A stretch of 64,000 nt of DNA from Isoetes taiwanensis (taxonomy: Eukaryota; Streptophyta; Lycopodiopsida; Isoetales; Isoetaceae). Of this stretch, positions 22,936 to 34,031 are shown in pieces. The DNA lies in assembly GCA_021234155.1 (NCBI GenBank), contig JAJEKV010000061.1, forward strand, positions 8,809,262 to 8,873,261, in the 5' to 3' direction. The notes under the pieces were generated by a model. That model ran no database searches, had not been told where the DNA came from, and worked only from the letters and a program-made list of their open reading frames with translations. A program made the position numbers and the translations under genes. The number at the start of each line of letters is the position of its first letter. Position 1 is the first letter of the stretch.

Positions 22936-23086
22936 GCCTGAAGGTATAAGATGGAGCCTGTCAGGTACGGATAACGGGGCAGGAGGGTACGGATAACGGG
23001 GCAGGAGGGTTAGTGATTCCGCGGGAGAGTATCACCGCGATGGAATCACCAAAACCAGGGTAAGGATATTTTCACCCCTCCTTTTG

Positions 23087-23915
23087 GGCCTTTCGTGGAT
23101 GACCTAGGGGAGGGTCTTGATCGCCGCTGCAGCACACGGGAGCGTGAGTGAATAGATTCAACATAATCAGGTAACCTGTCGCATACCTCCAAAGACTCTT
23201 TGAATTTTTTGGATCATGGATGTTACAAGAAGGACAATTGTTGCTGATGTTTAAGTTTTAGAAATCTGATAGAATTTCCTTTCTGTTTATTGCATCTTTT
23301 TGGCTTTCATGACATGCTAGTAAGCTACTTCTAATGTTTTAGTGATTAAGTTTCAGGAATAATAAGGCATGGATACCCATCTTCTCTTATGCTATAGACA
23401 AGAAATACTATGAGCAAATAATATGTGCTCAGACAGACTTGATTTTCAATTTCGTTATGATGAATTTTTATCATTTTAGACTTCAAATTGACTACAGGTC
23501 ACGTTGCAGTTATATAGCATGTTAATAAGATTCTTCGAAATAGATAAGGGCCAAAGGTATATCCCTTTACATCTGTCTTTCCTTCACGAAGTACACCAAT
23601 AACAGACTTATTTGGCTTTGAAAGACAGTCGAAATTTTCGAACTTCAGTTTCTTCTCACCTCCTTCCCCATGAATTCACAATATTCTTGACCTTGCCTTC
23701 CTTTTCCCAGAACAATAGCTGTAGGGTTTTGCATACATCTTCCCCAGGCACTCTTGCCACGTTTTTTTATTCTAGGCCAATTCAGAAGATGACCTTTAGG
23801 ACTAAAAACAAAAGAAGCACAGTCGACAACAGGGACTCTCAAAGCTGTAATGTCGCAAACCCTGGTAAACGCATCTTCATCGAGGAAGAAATTTTTGTGC
23901 CCAATGCTGGATTTG
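23087..23915. other. No gene recognised
   Basis: AT-rich flank between the MULE and the ABC1K exons. A 131-codon plus-strand frame starting at 23,612 runs through this stretch, but only its last part overlaps conserved sequence, and there in the wrong frame. Confidence 0.5.
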
Positions 23916-23918
23916 CAG

Positions 23919-24737
23919 ACTGGCAAGATATGCTGTGGAATTATACTTGGAGTGGAGCAAATATTACACCATGGTTTTTACCATGTAGATCCAGTGAATC
24001 TTTATGAACACCTGCATGTGTCATGTGAAGTAGAAACGAGAACCACTGAGCTAAACTTTGTGCACAACATCCTGGTAATATTGCTGTTGGTGATGCCAAC
24101 AGTGGCCCGTTTCATCTTCTATGATTTTGGTATGATGTGCAGGTAACAATTCTTTCTCTGATCCTCTTGTTGTTGGGTCAAGGATCTCTATTTCATCTAG
24201 GTTACATGGCTGATAAACGTTGATATCATTTTCTCTGAACTGTGACTAAATTAAAAAATTCCACTCATGCACATCTGTTGCCTGCAGCATTAGTCCAAAC
24301 ATCAGGGATGGACTTGTTGAAGCTTTTTACGGAGTTTATGAAAAGGACCCTGATAAGGTTGGTATATGAACAAGAGTGTCAATAGATATTACTTAAGCTG
24401 CTAATGATTAAATTACAATTCAAGGTATTTGAAGGGGGAGAAAAGGAGCAGAACAAGAAATTGCATCTTGTAGCAATAGGTATGGCACCATAAACCATGG
24501 CACTTGGTTTTAATGATTCGTTTGTTGAGTTACTGCTTGCATCTGTATATGAGAAGATAAAAAACCTTTGCTTTTGTCGTTCGGTCTTTTTCTGGTAAGA
24601 TATACTACTCTTAATTCAAATAATCTGAAAAAAGCTATGTTGGACCCTTTATTTATTTTGCCATCATGTTATGCAGTTCTTGATGGCATTGGCAAAGCAG
24701 TTGACCCTCTTTTTGACATATCTGAGATTGCAAGACC
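23919..24737 (+). pseudogene. ABC1/UbiB-type atypical kinase, partial exon series, decayed
   Basis: ABC1K proteins are atypical kinases of plastids and mitochondria acting in quinone and lipid metabolism. Exon-like blocks follow in order. (1) 23,919-23,993 gives LARYAVELYLE, then after a 5-bp insertion EQILHHGFYHVDP. (2) 24,068-24,142 gives HPGNIAVGDANSG, then after a shift FIFYDFGMM, the metal-binding DFG region. (3) 24,288-24,357 gives SISPNIRDGLVEAFYGVYEK then DPDK. (4) 24,425-24,479 gives EQNKKLHLVAIG. (5) about 24,566-24,594 gives TFAFVVRSFS. (6) 24,677-24,737 gives VLDGIGKAVDPLFDISEIAR. Most have good GT/AG borders. The acceptor of block 2 is lost (aa instead of ag). Upstream catalytic exons and the 3' end are absent. 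Confidence 0.8.
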
Positions 24738-24739
24738 GT

Positions 24740-25630
24740 AAGTTTACAAGTTGTGTACATAAAACTTTGATGGTTAAAATGTTTAGGCATTTTAAGTTGG
24801 TACGCAATGCCTGGTCAATTTTCATTTATCCCGAAGTCGGTATGCAATACGCAAAGCTTTAAAGCATTCTGGTTAAATGTTTTAGTTCTGGCTTCTTCTA
24901 GAGTGTAATATACTGTGGGTATAACGCACGTTTACTATTTGTGATATTATTGGGTACTGCAAGAAACACACAACATTTGTAACTAGCGTACTTCGACCAA
25001 ACCCAGTCTATCTTCTGTTTTAATTGAATTCTGTGCATAGTTTCTGAAATATTGCATGAATCGTTTCACTTCATAAAGTTAGATATGCAAAGAGATAATG
25101 TACATGTGCTGGTCAGACTTAATCCATGCATGAGAATGTGAAACTTTCCCTGTATTTGTTTCATAGAAAGATTATGAGCGATGGGCTTTCAAGGGCATTA
25201 TCATTTCAGTAAAAAAAAAAGGACTGTCAGATTACATGCCACCATCAGTTGATTACACATCATGACAGTCAGGTTACTGCCCATGACAGTCAGCCCGCTG
25301 TATCTCAGAGATTCAGATTAGAGTGTGCAAAACGTAAAATGCGTAAAGCAGGTATTCAGAGATGTGAATGATAGATATGTGCATAAACTCGAAATAATCT
25401 ATATTGTGTATAGAATGCAAACATAAGCACTTTTACATGGAGGATGTCTTCCCAATTGTAAGGAAGTTTGACGTGAATCAATGCTAGTTCATTGCGCAAC
25501 ACTACAATCTCTAGAGCTCGTGAGTGGCTCTGTCTTTTCATCTCTGAATTATGAGACACTCTTTACTAGATGTTCTCCTACTCAATCTAACTTAATGTTC
25601 AAATCTACAGCGTACTAAAGATGAAGTGAT
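24740..25630. other. No gene recognised
   Basis: AT-rich DNA between two decayed kinase genes. A short direct repeat of catgacagtcag lies near 25,260-25,290. Confidence 0.5.
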
Positions 25631-25735
25631 CTCATGCAGCAATATTGGTTTCAAGGTCTGGCAACTGCAATCAGATTGTGCTTCAAAAGTTCAAAACGTA
25701 TTCATTGTATTTGGAGAACTATCTTAATTCTGCAG

Positions 25736-26984
25736 GACATGAAATCTTTGCAGTGCATCTATCTCTTCAGAAACAACTTCAGTGGACCCCTTCCAAATAT
25801 CAATCTTACAACACTTGTTCAGCTTGATCTTGGGTTCAATAACTTGTCTGGGACAATTCCTGATGGCTATGGAAAAAGTGACAGCCTTATGGGGCTGTTT
25901 TTAAGCCATAACATGCTAAGTGGCACACTGCCATCTTTTTCTGCTGGGATGGAGTTGGATATCTCGCACAATTTGGTCAATGGCTCTCGTACATCGATAG
26001 AAATGTTAGCTATGCGTTCAATTACCTTGACAATTCTTCAATCTTCCAATGCAAGGGGGAACCTGTTAAACAATGTGTCCCAGCTGTAGAAGGAGATAGA
26101 CAGTCATTGCTATTAACGCAGGGAGTGGCACAGGATTTTCGTATAACGTCATTGATTTTCAAGCAGTGTCGCAACTTCAAGAAACAGAAACTTAGGTCTT
26201 TACACTTATTCCAACTGGGGACTCGAGCTTGGTGGTCTTGGAGCTGGAAACCATACTGAAAATACAACAGAAGGGGTGGCAGACTTGTACCATGGCTATT
26301 CCATGGGATACCATGGCACTGGATTGAAGCCAGGCTCCTACAATGTTATTATGTATTTTATGGAGACATTATTTTCCAAGGGAAGGAGGCTTTTTGATAT
26401 TTATGTGCAACGGGTTGTCATCAAAGAAAGCTTTGACGTCTTTTCTGAAGCTGGAGGTATGCACAGCAGGCCTTACTCATTCTTGAGAACGGCTGCAGTG
26501 GAGTCGGGAACAATTTCAATCGAGTTTGTAGGACATTATTACTACGATTATTAAACGGATGGAATATAAAGCAGGACCAATGATTTCGGGCATTTCTATA
26601 GTCCTTGGCAAGAAGAATAATAGATCCTTTATTATTGGTATAACAATAGGAGGCATAGCTGCTGTGTCGGTATTAAGTTTAGCAAGGTTTTGCTTGTACA
26701 GACATTTTTGTAAGGATCAAACATCCAAGACCTTGACTGTACAACTACAAGACTATAAATTTCCTTTGTCAGGTGCAGGACCTATCAGTTATGACTATCG
26801 AGAGCTTTACCAAGCTACAAATGGTTTCAGCCCGAAAATGAAACTTGGGGAAGGAGGATCTGGGGAGGTGTATAAGGGCATGTTGCGTAATGAAAGGCCA
26901 ACATTGAGGTGGGACATGAGGCTCAAACAACTTTCTTTAAGCAATAAAAGTCTGCTCTTTTGCCTCAACCACTTCTGCATTTAG
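25736..26984 (+). pseudogene. LRR-malectin receptor-like kinase (LRR-VIII type), truncated
   Basis: Plasma-membrane receptor kinase of plants. After a clean acceptor (tgcag at 25,735), leucine-rich repeats read LQCIYLFRNNFSGPLPNI, LVQLDLGFNNLSGTIPDGYG and LMGLFLSHNMLSGTLPSF. A malectin-like domain follows in another frame: LGAGNHT, then GYHGTGLKPGSYNVIMYFME and GRRLFDIYVQ (26,280-26,540). Next come a transmembrane helix (IIGITIGGIAAVSVLSLARF, about 26,630-26,690) and the kinase start ELYQATNGFSPKMKLGEGGS with GEVYKG. From VYKGML the reading jumps to RPTLRWDMRLK, so the ATP-binding Lys and alpha-C helix are deleted. No catalytic loop follows. Frameshifts and this deletion make it a pseudogene. 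Confidence 0.85.
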
Positions 26985-27154
26985 ATTTTCTTGCTTATTA
27001 GCGAATATTGCCCAAGCTATTGCGCAATGCATATGCAGATATAGCATTCTCAATTTCTGAGATGCAGATATAGCATTCTCATATGCAAATTTTTTGCACG
27101 AGATCACTGATTATCTGATATGCAGACAGAATTGTGATCTGTCATCTGAATTCA

Positions 27155-27186
27155 GAGACCCTTTTTTTTTTTTTTTTTTTTTTTTA
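27155..27186. repeat. Poly-T tract
   Basis: An uninterrupted T run after gagaccc. It is possibly the reverse complement of a retroposon poly-A tail, but no element body is recognised beside it. Confidence 0.7.
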
Positions 27187-27329
27187 ATGCAAAACAAGCA
27201 GGTTTTAAAGTGGTATTGCACTGCTAGTTTAGTGAATTACGTTTGAAACAGGCTAACCACTATTATTCTTATTGGTAATATACCTTAGGGGTTTTTTCTA
27301 AGTGTGAACTTATACCTAACCATATAACC

Positions 27330-28000
27330 GAGCTACTAAGGTAGCTAGGTCTAGATGTCATAAAGATGCCAAAAGTAGACATAGGTAAATCTACTGAGCC
27401 TGCCACTATGAAAGTGATGGTAGGATTTTATAAAGATGATATGGCACTGGGCCAAATATTCTGTGTAAGATATATCCCTTTTCACCTAACTCACATTAAA
27501 GGTTATACGTGTTAGACACTAGGGACAGCTAATTTGCTCGAAATTATAAAGCATATCCAGCCTATTCTATTACGAAAGCAAACTTTAGATGTCAGGGCAG
27601 CCAGAATGTATTTAATATTGGGGGTTTCCTTTCCCCCGCCAATATTATGGAGTGGGAATATGATTCCGATGGTAGACCTAATGGTGAGAGTGAAGAACAA
27701 CTCAATGAAATTATCCTAGATAGAGAAGTGCAGTGCTATTTGAGCGATAACGATAAGGCGGCTTGGCAAATATTTGATCATTCAGATATGGTTAATCAGA
27801 AAAGAGGAGCAAGCGAAGGGACGGCAAGCAAAAACAACAAAAAATACTATTCTGGTGGTTCCGGTAAGGATGGCAACGCTACAAGCGATCACAATTTAGC
27901 AGTTGCTGAAACACAACTGAATGACGAGTATTGTTCAGACCAAGAGGATTATCAGGTACAACAGATTAGAACCAAAGTCTTGTATTCTAAGTACACTTAG
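27330..28000 (+). other. Cluster of broken open frames, unrecognised (possible pseudogene)
   Basis: Successive plus-strand frames read KVMVGFYKDDMALGQIFCVR (about 27,405-27,470), then RAARMYLILGVSFPPPILWS (about 27,600-27,650). A 117-codon frame at 27,647-28,000 follows, rich in acidic residues and Asn/Gly (GGSGKDGNATSDHNLAVAE). They could be one protein broken by shifts. The last frame ends normally at TAG. No family is recognised, so I assign no function. Confidence 0.3.
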
Positions 28001-28009
28001 AGGGAATGA

Positions 28010-29830
28010 GCCTTCATGAGAATACCAAATAGCATAGCAGATCGTGGGATTCTAAGTCTATAAGGAATGTAAAAGGGTAAGAACATGCATGTTCTTAAAA
28101 TACCAATAACCAGAGCTCCAGAAAAGCTTCCACAATAAATTTTGGGATAACATTTAAAACTTACAGTCCATTACTTCCTGATAAGCTGTAAAATAAGCAT
28201 GCAATGGCGACCATAATAGGTACAACAGAGCTGCATGGACTGAACGGAAGCAGGAATGCGCCAAACAGGTTTTGCTTAAATTAACAGTAGTTCCTTTGAT
28301 GTTCTCAAAAATATAAGTTGCATTAATACTTTGCATATCAGGTTTATGATGTGTATCTGACCTAGTATGTGATGATATCATAAATATAGATGGAGACCAC
28401 AGCTTTGAAAAGAATGCAGACTGATAATTGGGCATAAGCTGTTGGTTTATTAAAAGTAAAAATCGCCCTATAGAATTAATACTTACAGTGACTAATCTAG
28501 ATTGTTAAATAAAAATAGTTCTCCACCTTTAGCATGAACTTAATCTCCAGTTCCTCTTAGTCATAAGGCTAAGAAGGTGCAATGAGTGACCGGTGATAAA
28601 CCGAGAGACTCTATGTACCTTCTAGCCCTGGATTTGTTACCATTTTCATGCTAACAAATTCTTGGTTGGCTGCAGGTACGAACGTCTCTCTTCTCATTGC
28701 TCTTTTTAGTCAAGTGTTCGAAGGGAAAGCTGAGGGATGTGTGCTACAATGCAAGGCTTTGAGGATCAATTGAGAAAGGGTGCCTAATGGTTTATGCAAT
28801 ATGCTGATATAGTTGCATGCTGACTGTTGTAATGTTTTGTTGAACTATTACTGGTATGACCCTTATATTTTGGCAGCTTAAGACATAATCATAAGGGGTA
28901 TATCACTCTCCAATTTTCAGTTTATAGAAACGCTGTTCTTCATTAAATACAGGCTGGTTTTTGAATATATGAGATGTTGCTTCATATTGGACAGCCCAAA
29001 TAACTAGCAAGCCTAAATATATCAGAGTTCAAACTGATGTCTGACTGCAAAAGATTATGAGATGTCAAATAATGGATGTTGGTAGTTGCATGAAGTATCC
29101 AGCTTAAGTCAAGTATTTAAAACGGATTTAAAAGTGTAAACATGCTGCCTTGATAAATAGGAAACGAAATGGATTTAAAGTTGTAAATGTGCTGCCTTGT
29201 TAAAAAGGAAACGAGAATACTCTGATAAAGATAAGTCTAAAGAGATAGGCAAATTGAGCAATCAATGTCCATGTAAGGGCAGCTTGAATTATGTACCAGA
29301 AAAAATTAAAATACTTGAATAAACAACAGTGCAGGCTTAAATATATCCTTCAACACCTAGGTGAAATATAAATGGTATAAAAAAGTTACTATTTAATTTG
29401 GAGCACGGACTTGGTTTCGGATTCAATGGAGAACTACAGGTAAAGTACTATTATGATAATGGTTTCTAGTCTAACCCTTTGATAATGGATCAAAAAATAA
29501 AGGCCAGTAACACAAGGTTTAAGTTCATGTTATTATGAGATGAGTTAATATTTTGAATAGTTTCCCAGTCTATTATCTATTAATGTAAAGGTTCTAAACA
29601 TGGATCAAAGGCATTAAGTACCAGACTAGCAAAGCCAAAGGCTAGGCCTGGATTGATAAGACTGCTTAGGGATTGACCGAAGCATATGCAATTCTAAAGG
29701 CATTTAGTTTTGGCTGGGTTTTTTTTTTTTTTTTTTTTTTTAGAGACTTGACCTATTTATGATCTTTTTTTACTACCTTGAACTTATACATACATGATTA
29801 TTACATGTTTTATTGTCCTTATCCCCTATG
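28010..29830. other. No gene recognised
   Basis: AT-rich DNA. A poly-T tract (about 22 bases) lies at 29,720-29,741, and short direct duplications with ggaaacgaaatgg / gaaacgagaata words lie near 29,160-29,215. No coding signal. Confidence 0.5.
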
Positions 29831-29846
29831 TTGCCCTTTATGAGAG

Positions 29847-29952
29847 GGATAACACCCTGGAATTAGGGTGTTATGCCCTATTATAACAAATGAGGGCCGA
29901 GTTTGTTATAGTAGGGCATAACACCCGAGTTCTAAAGTGTTATCCGCCTTAA
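29847..29952. mobile_element. Palindromic mini-element (MITE-like hairpin)
   Basis: The left arm (29,847-29,890) starts ggataacaccctggaattag and continues to tataacaaa. The right arm (29,909-29,952) is its reverse complement at about 38 of 44 positions. Only 18 bp separate the arms. Each arm holds a smaller hairpin (aacaccc ... gggtgtt), giving a nested fold. No clear target duplication is visible. Confidence 0.65.
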
Positions 29953-30289
29953 CAACCTGGGCCCGAGAGTTTTATAGTGGTTTTGTAGTGGTTTTATGGC
30001 GATTTTCATAACAAGCACACTCAAGATTACATGCACATGGTGCTTTGTACTTGTAGCATTATACAATAACTTGTTTTGTGTCTCATCTTGAGTTTGTTGT
30101 GTATTTTATGTAAGAGTCCACCATTATCTCATACAAAGAAGCCATCAAGTCATGGCCAGAGTAGTGCTCCTAAACCACTTAGCCGACCAACAATTATTAC
30201 AGATCAAACAAAATGTAATGTAATGTATTAGTCAAGCTCACTTTGGGCCTTGAAAGACCATGGAGCTTCCAAGTACAGGTTTAAGCAAT

Positions 30290-30778
30290 TTACAACTGCA
30301 ATAATAAAGAACGGTGTGTATCTACCGCCTTAAAATATGGACCTAATATTAGAGGTGACAACTGAAATAAAGATTTAAAATCAAGTGCTTGAATGCCGAA
30401 CTTGTCTCTTATCTCCTTGTAAGCGGGGCAGCCTGTAAAAACATGATGCTCATCCTCAATGCTATCTGACTCATAAACTTTACATAGCCTCTCCTCAACT
30501 GGGATTTTATACCAACGTCCTGTCTCCATTGCAAGTCTGTGTGAACTCGTCCTGTACCTCGCTATGACCTGCTTAAAATATTTTGGCATATTAGCATTTA
30601 TATAGTCTTGACTCTTATACTCACTGATTGAATTTACACATGATATGTAATGCATTAGCCGGCTGCCCTGAACTGCCCATAAGCGTTCAATGGAAAGCTG
30701 CTCAAGCGGTGTCCTAAGCTTTTTTATCTTAAGAAATAGTAGTGCTCTGCTCAGCTGATATTCCTTTATGGATCTCAC
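30290..30778 (-). pseudogene. LINE ORF2 C-terminal fragment (zf-RVT-like)
   Basis: A 162-codon frame includes SHRLAMETGRWYKIPVEERL then CKVYESDSIEDEHHVFTGC and PAYKEIRDKF. The pattern ETGRW ... R-C-x-x-C ... IEDE-x-H ... C-P-x-Y is the zinc-binding tail that follows the reverse transcriptase in many non-LTR retrotransposons. Here the second Cys of the first pair is Tyr, so the zinc site is probably lost. No reverse transcriptase lies upstream. It belongs to a different LINE lineage from the GC-rich element at 38-43 kb. Confidence 0.7.
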
Positions 30779-30849
30779 ATAAATGGAAATAGATATGATG
30801 ATCGACCTTTTAGACTCTTAGAATGTATAGACTTCATTACAACTATTAA

Positions 30850-31853
30850 CACTAGAGTTGTCCCTTGATGAACCCAAATGGGTTCATTCGTACACTTTTT
30901 TTGAAATTCTATTATAGCTCCGAGATAAAGAATTTGTCTACATACTTATATAATATGTTGTCCTCCATGAGTGTACATATAAGGAAAAATTTATGAAAAA
31001 TATAGAAAGCTTCTATTACCAAACATAATGTGGAGCCGAATGCAAAGGGGTCAAGTTTATTCTCAAAGTCTTTAACATTTCTCACATTATTTTTCAAAAA
31101 TGATTTTTCCTAGGAATTCTAATTCTTCCATCTTGTAAATCATGATATGAGAAATCTATCACAAAAAGAATTAGAAAAATCTATGGTAGAATTTTCGAGA
31201 AATAATTCCTTAAAGTTTGAAGTTCAGAAGTTCTTTATGGACCCAGTTAGATCCCCAGAGGGTCAAAACTTTGAAAATTCATAGTACTACTCCACTTTTT
31301 GAAAAAATGAAATCCATTTAGCAAGACGTGTAGTACTTAGTATCTATTTCCACTGAAAAATAATAGTACCTTCACATTCTTATTCTATTTCAAATATTAT
31401 GGATATGAAATGGTCCCTGGATGTCTGTTTTTCAGAAATTCCTTACAGACCTGATTGGGTCTCTCAAGGATTGAAATTATGATTTGCTCATTGATACATC
31501 AAATTTTTATGAAATCACATGAAATTTGAAAAATAAGTAGCATTTGTCGACTATGTTCGTAGAAAATTAATATTATCTTAAAATTTGTATTCCATGTTGA
31601 GTGTCATGAGATTATATCATATCATCGAAACCATTGAATTGAGTGTATTTCAAGGTGCGATTGTGCCAAACTTGTGAAGAATTTTATTTTGCCATTGAAT
31701 ATGGTAGTACAACTTCGAGTTAATCTTACAATTCAGGTGTTCATATTTAAAATCTCATAAATGTCATGAAGAACTAGTCCCTAATATGGAGAAGGGATTG
31801 AGAGACCCATACGGGTTGATGGACCCAAACAGGTCCCTGAGACAACTCTAGTG
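30850..31853. mobile_element. piggyBac-like non-autonomous element, 1,004 bp, TTAA target
   Basis: The ends are CACTAGAGTTGTC at the left and its exact reverse complement at the right, with looser similarity beyond. TTAA flanks both sides (30,846-30,849 and 31,854-31,857). The duplicated segment at 49.7 kb carries the empty site, with tatagacttcattacaa-cc-attaagagatta around one TTAA. The interior repeats a GACCC-N5-GGGTC-like near-palindrome about five times, near 30,872, 31,238, 31,450, 31,806 and 31,822. No transposase is encoded. A TTAA duplication is diagnostic of piggyBac. A CACTA element would give 3 bp, which does not match here. Confidence 0.85.
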
Positions 31854-33960
31854 TTAAGAGATTACTCTCGCCAAACACTGGAGAGTTGCTGTTTTTCACT
31901 CAAGCATGTAATATGGCCTTCTTGATGTTGTTATGAAGGAACAATTTGGTAAAACAGGTGGATATAAAAATGGTATTTGGTACGTGCTATCTTATATTCT
32001 ATTCTGGAATGCTAGCCTTGTATCTTAACCGTATCTTTATCTTTTAGATAAAGTCCAATGTTCATGGTCGTGGTGGAGGTGGAAGAGTAATAAGCAAATT
32101 GGAGTATATGCATGCAGAGTACTGGAGTTTAAATGAAAGAAGGGCCATGGAATACTATAATATTATTTCATGTTCTGATTTTTTTCAAAATCTTTGGTTT
32201 TCCAACAATTTTGCAGAAGCTTGGAGATTCAGCTTCTTAAGATCGTACGTATTGTGAATCATTAGTAGAAACCTCATAAGCTTGTAGATCATTTGCTTAA
32301 TATATTTTCAATGTCGTGTGATTGAGCACCTTTTCTTTTTTGGGTTGCCCCTAGGGGGGCAAGCCCTTGTCCATCTGGGTCTATGGCATATTCCAGGTAT
32401 ATGCCGGTATATATCGTGAATGCCAATGACCGCCTCCAAACTTAGTATCGGTGTAAACCGGTGGTGGCCATTTGTTATTGGGCAGCCCACTTTGGAAATC
32501 GGGCTAACCGGTGCTTGGTCCTCCTAAGCAATGATGAAAGAAACCTGGAAAGGGACACATTCGAAGCTATTTGAGTGATGAGTGATATGCCAAATCGAGG
32601 GAGTTGCGACTTGTGACTTGTGTTGAAAGTCAGTTGAAGCTTGTTATAAGACCAATGCATTCAAATCCCCCAATTCATGGGGCATTAATTACGTCTGTTT
32701 TCCTGGGGATGGTGACTTGTTCTCAGAGTGGACGGTTGAATTGAAAGCAATGGCTGATCGCATTATAAGTATGAGACACCAACTTTATGATGCTCTTCAT
32801 GCTCGAGGTGAGTTGTCATGATTGGGCTATGCAGCTATTAGACTGTTGTGACTGTTTGTTGAAGAATTGCTTGTTGTTGCCTACTTAGGCACACCCGGAG
32901 AATGGACTCATATTTTAAAGCAGATTGGAATGTTCTCTTTCACTGACCTAAACAAGCAACAAGTGGAGTTTTCTACTTGGTACTCACAGGCATGTATTGA
33001 CACTAAGAGATCCTTGCATCTTTTACATATAGCTAAACATGGCAGGCCTCACTTGGCTGATGCAATTTATGTTGTTATTACAGATATATTGAAATTCACT
33101 TAATTCATGCAGAAGTGACGTAATTTTCTAGCTGGTGTCCATTTTTTACATAGATGCATTGCAAACTAAATAATAACAAAGGGAAGATGTATTTCATGCT
33201 CTTCATCTTTGGGGTTTAATTTAAAAGCGCAATGCATTAGTTGGTAATACAGGTGGTGATGCATGTCAGAAAAGGACATTGAGAATTGCCATTTGTTTCT
33301 TCTCACTATTTAACCCTTTTTTTTTACAGCTAAGCAAATTCCATGATCACTTCTCTGCGAAGGAACAGAAACATTTTAACTTGTATGTGCAGCATTTAAT
33401 CAAAAATCACGTGCTCTATATTTTAAAGAAAAATTGGAATGTTCTCTTTCACTGGCGTAAACAAACAACACGTGGAGTTTGTGACAAGAGAATATCATAT
33501 ATACATGACCTTAGGTTGATATGTTATATTTCTACTTGGTACTCACAAGCATGTATTGACACTAAGAGATCCTTGGATCTTTTACATACAGATAAGCATG
33601 GTAGGCCTTAGTTCCAAAACTGTGCCTCACTTGGCAAATGCAATTTATGCTATTGTTACACAGATATATTGAAATTCACTTAATTCACGCAGAAGTGATG
33701 TAATTTTTTAACTGGTGTCCATTATGTAAATTTTCACATAGCTGCATTGCAAACTGAATAATAACAAAGGGAAGATGTATTTCATGCTCTTCATCATTGG
33801 GGTTTAATATAAAAGCGCAATGCATAGTTATCTTAGTTAGTAATACAGGTGATGATGCATGTCATAAAAGGGCATTGAGAATTGCCAGTTGTTTCTTCTC
33901 AGTATTTAACCCCTTTTTTATAGTTAAGCAAATTCTATGATCACTTCTGTTCTTATTGTT
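31854..33960 (+). repeat. Segmental duplication, copy 1 (partner at 49,757-51,520)
   Basis: Shares long colinear identity with 49,757-51,520, including catgtaatatggccttcttg, ggaacaatttgg, cttggagattcagcttctta and the aminotransferase exons. It also contains an internal tandem duplication: about 32,970-33,330 is repeated at about 33,540-33,930. Confidence 0.9.
32727..33673 (+). pseudogene. Aspartate aminotransferase 3' exons, copy 1
   Basis: Aspartate aminotransferase is a PLP enzyme of carbon/nitrogen metabolism. The exon at 32,727-32,807 gives [20 protein letters not shown] then DALHARG, with a GT donor. The exon from 32,889 gives [20 protein letters not shown] then LNKQQVEF. The last exon at 33,593-33,673 gives ISMVGLSSKTVPHLANAIYA then IVTQIY and stop, after a tacag acceptor. 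Between them lies a duplicated exon unit in which the REYHIYM segment survives (about 33,490-33,515) but an acceptor is destroyed. A truncated second version of the last exon is at 33,032-33,090. The catalytic Lys and N-terminal exons are absent. Confidence 0.8.
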
Positions 33961-33971
33961 ACCTTTGTTTC

Positions 33972-34031
33972 AGCTGCTCTCAATGTCCATACAAGCCTTT
34001 TGGGAAGAAATTTCATCAATGCACTCACGAG
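33972..34031 (+). CDS. Possible exon, unrecognised
   Basis: Between a ttgtttcag acceptor and a gtaagt donor, the sequence reads AALNVHTSLLGRNFINALTS in one open frame. It sits where the exon series of the duplicated segment ends. No family is recognised. Confidence 0.25.

Larger units (their letters stand above)
20741..23077. mobile_element. Mutator-like element (MULE), 2.34 kb, non-autonomous
   Basis: The left end starts GGGTGAAAATATCCTTACCC and the right end is its exact reverse complement. About the first 44 bp are identical, and imperfect matching runs on to about 140 bp. The 9-bp sequence CTCCTTTTG flanks both ends (20,732-20,740 and 23,078-23,086). Long inverted repeats with a 9-bp target duplication are the hallmark of the Mutator superfamily. 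Inside each end lie arrays of a GTGATTCC-N-TCTGGCGGAAT-type unit (see separate entries). No MuDR-type transposase is encoded. The centre carries what looks like captured plant gene sequence. Confidence 0.9.

Noticed and set aside
30850-31853. CACTA-type assignment because the ends read CACTA
   Set aside because: The 3 bp on the two sides do not match, whereas TTAA matches on both sides and is single in the empty paralogous site.
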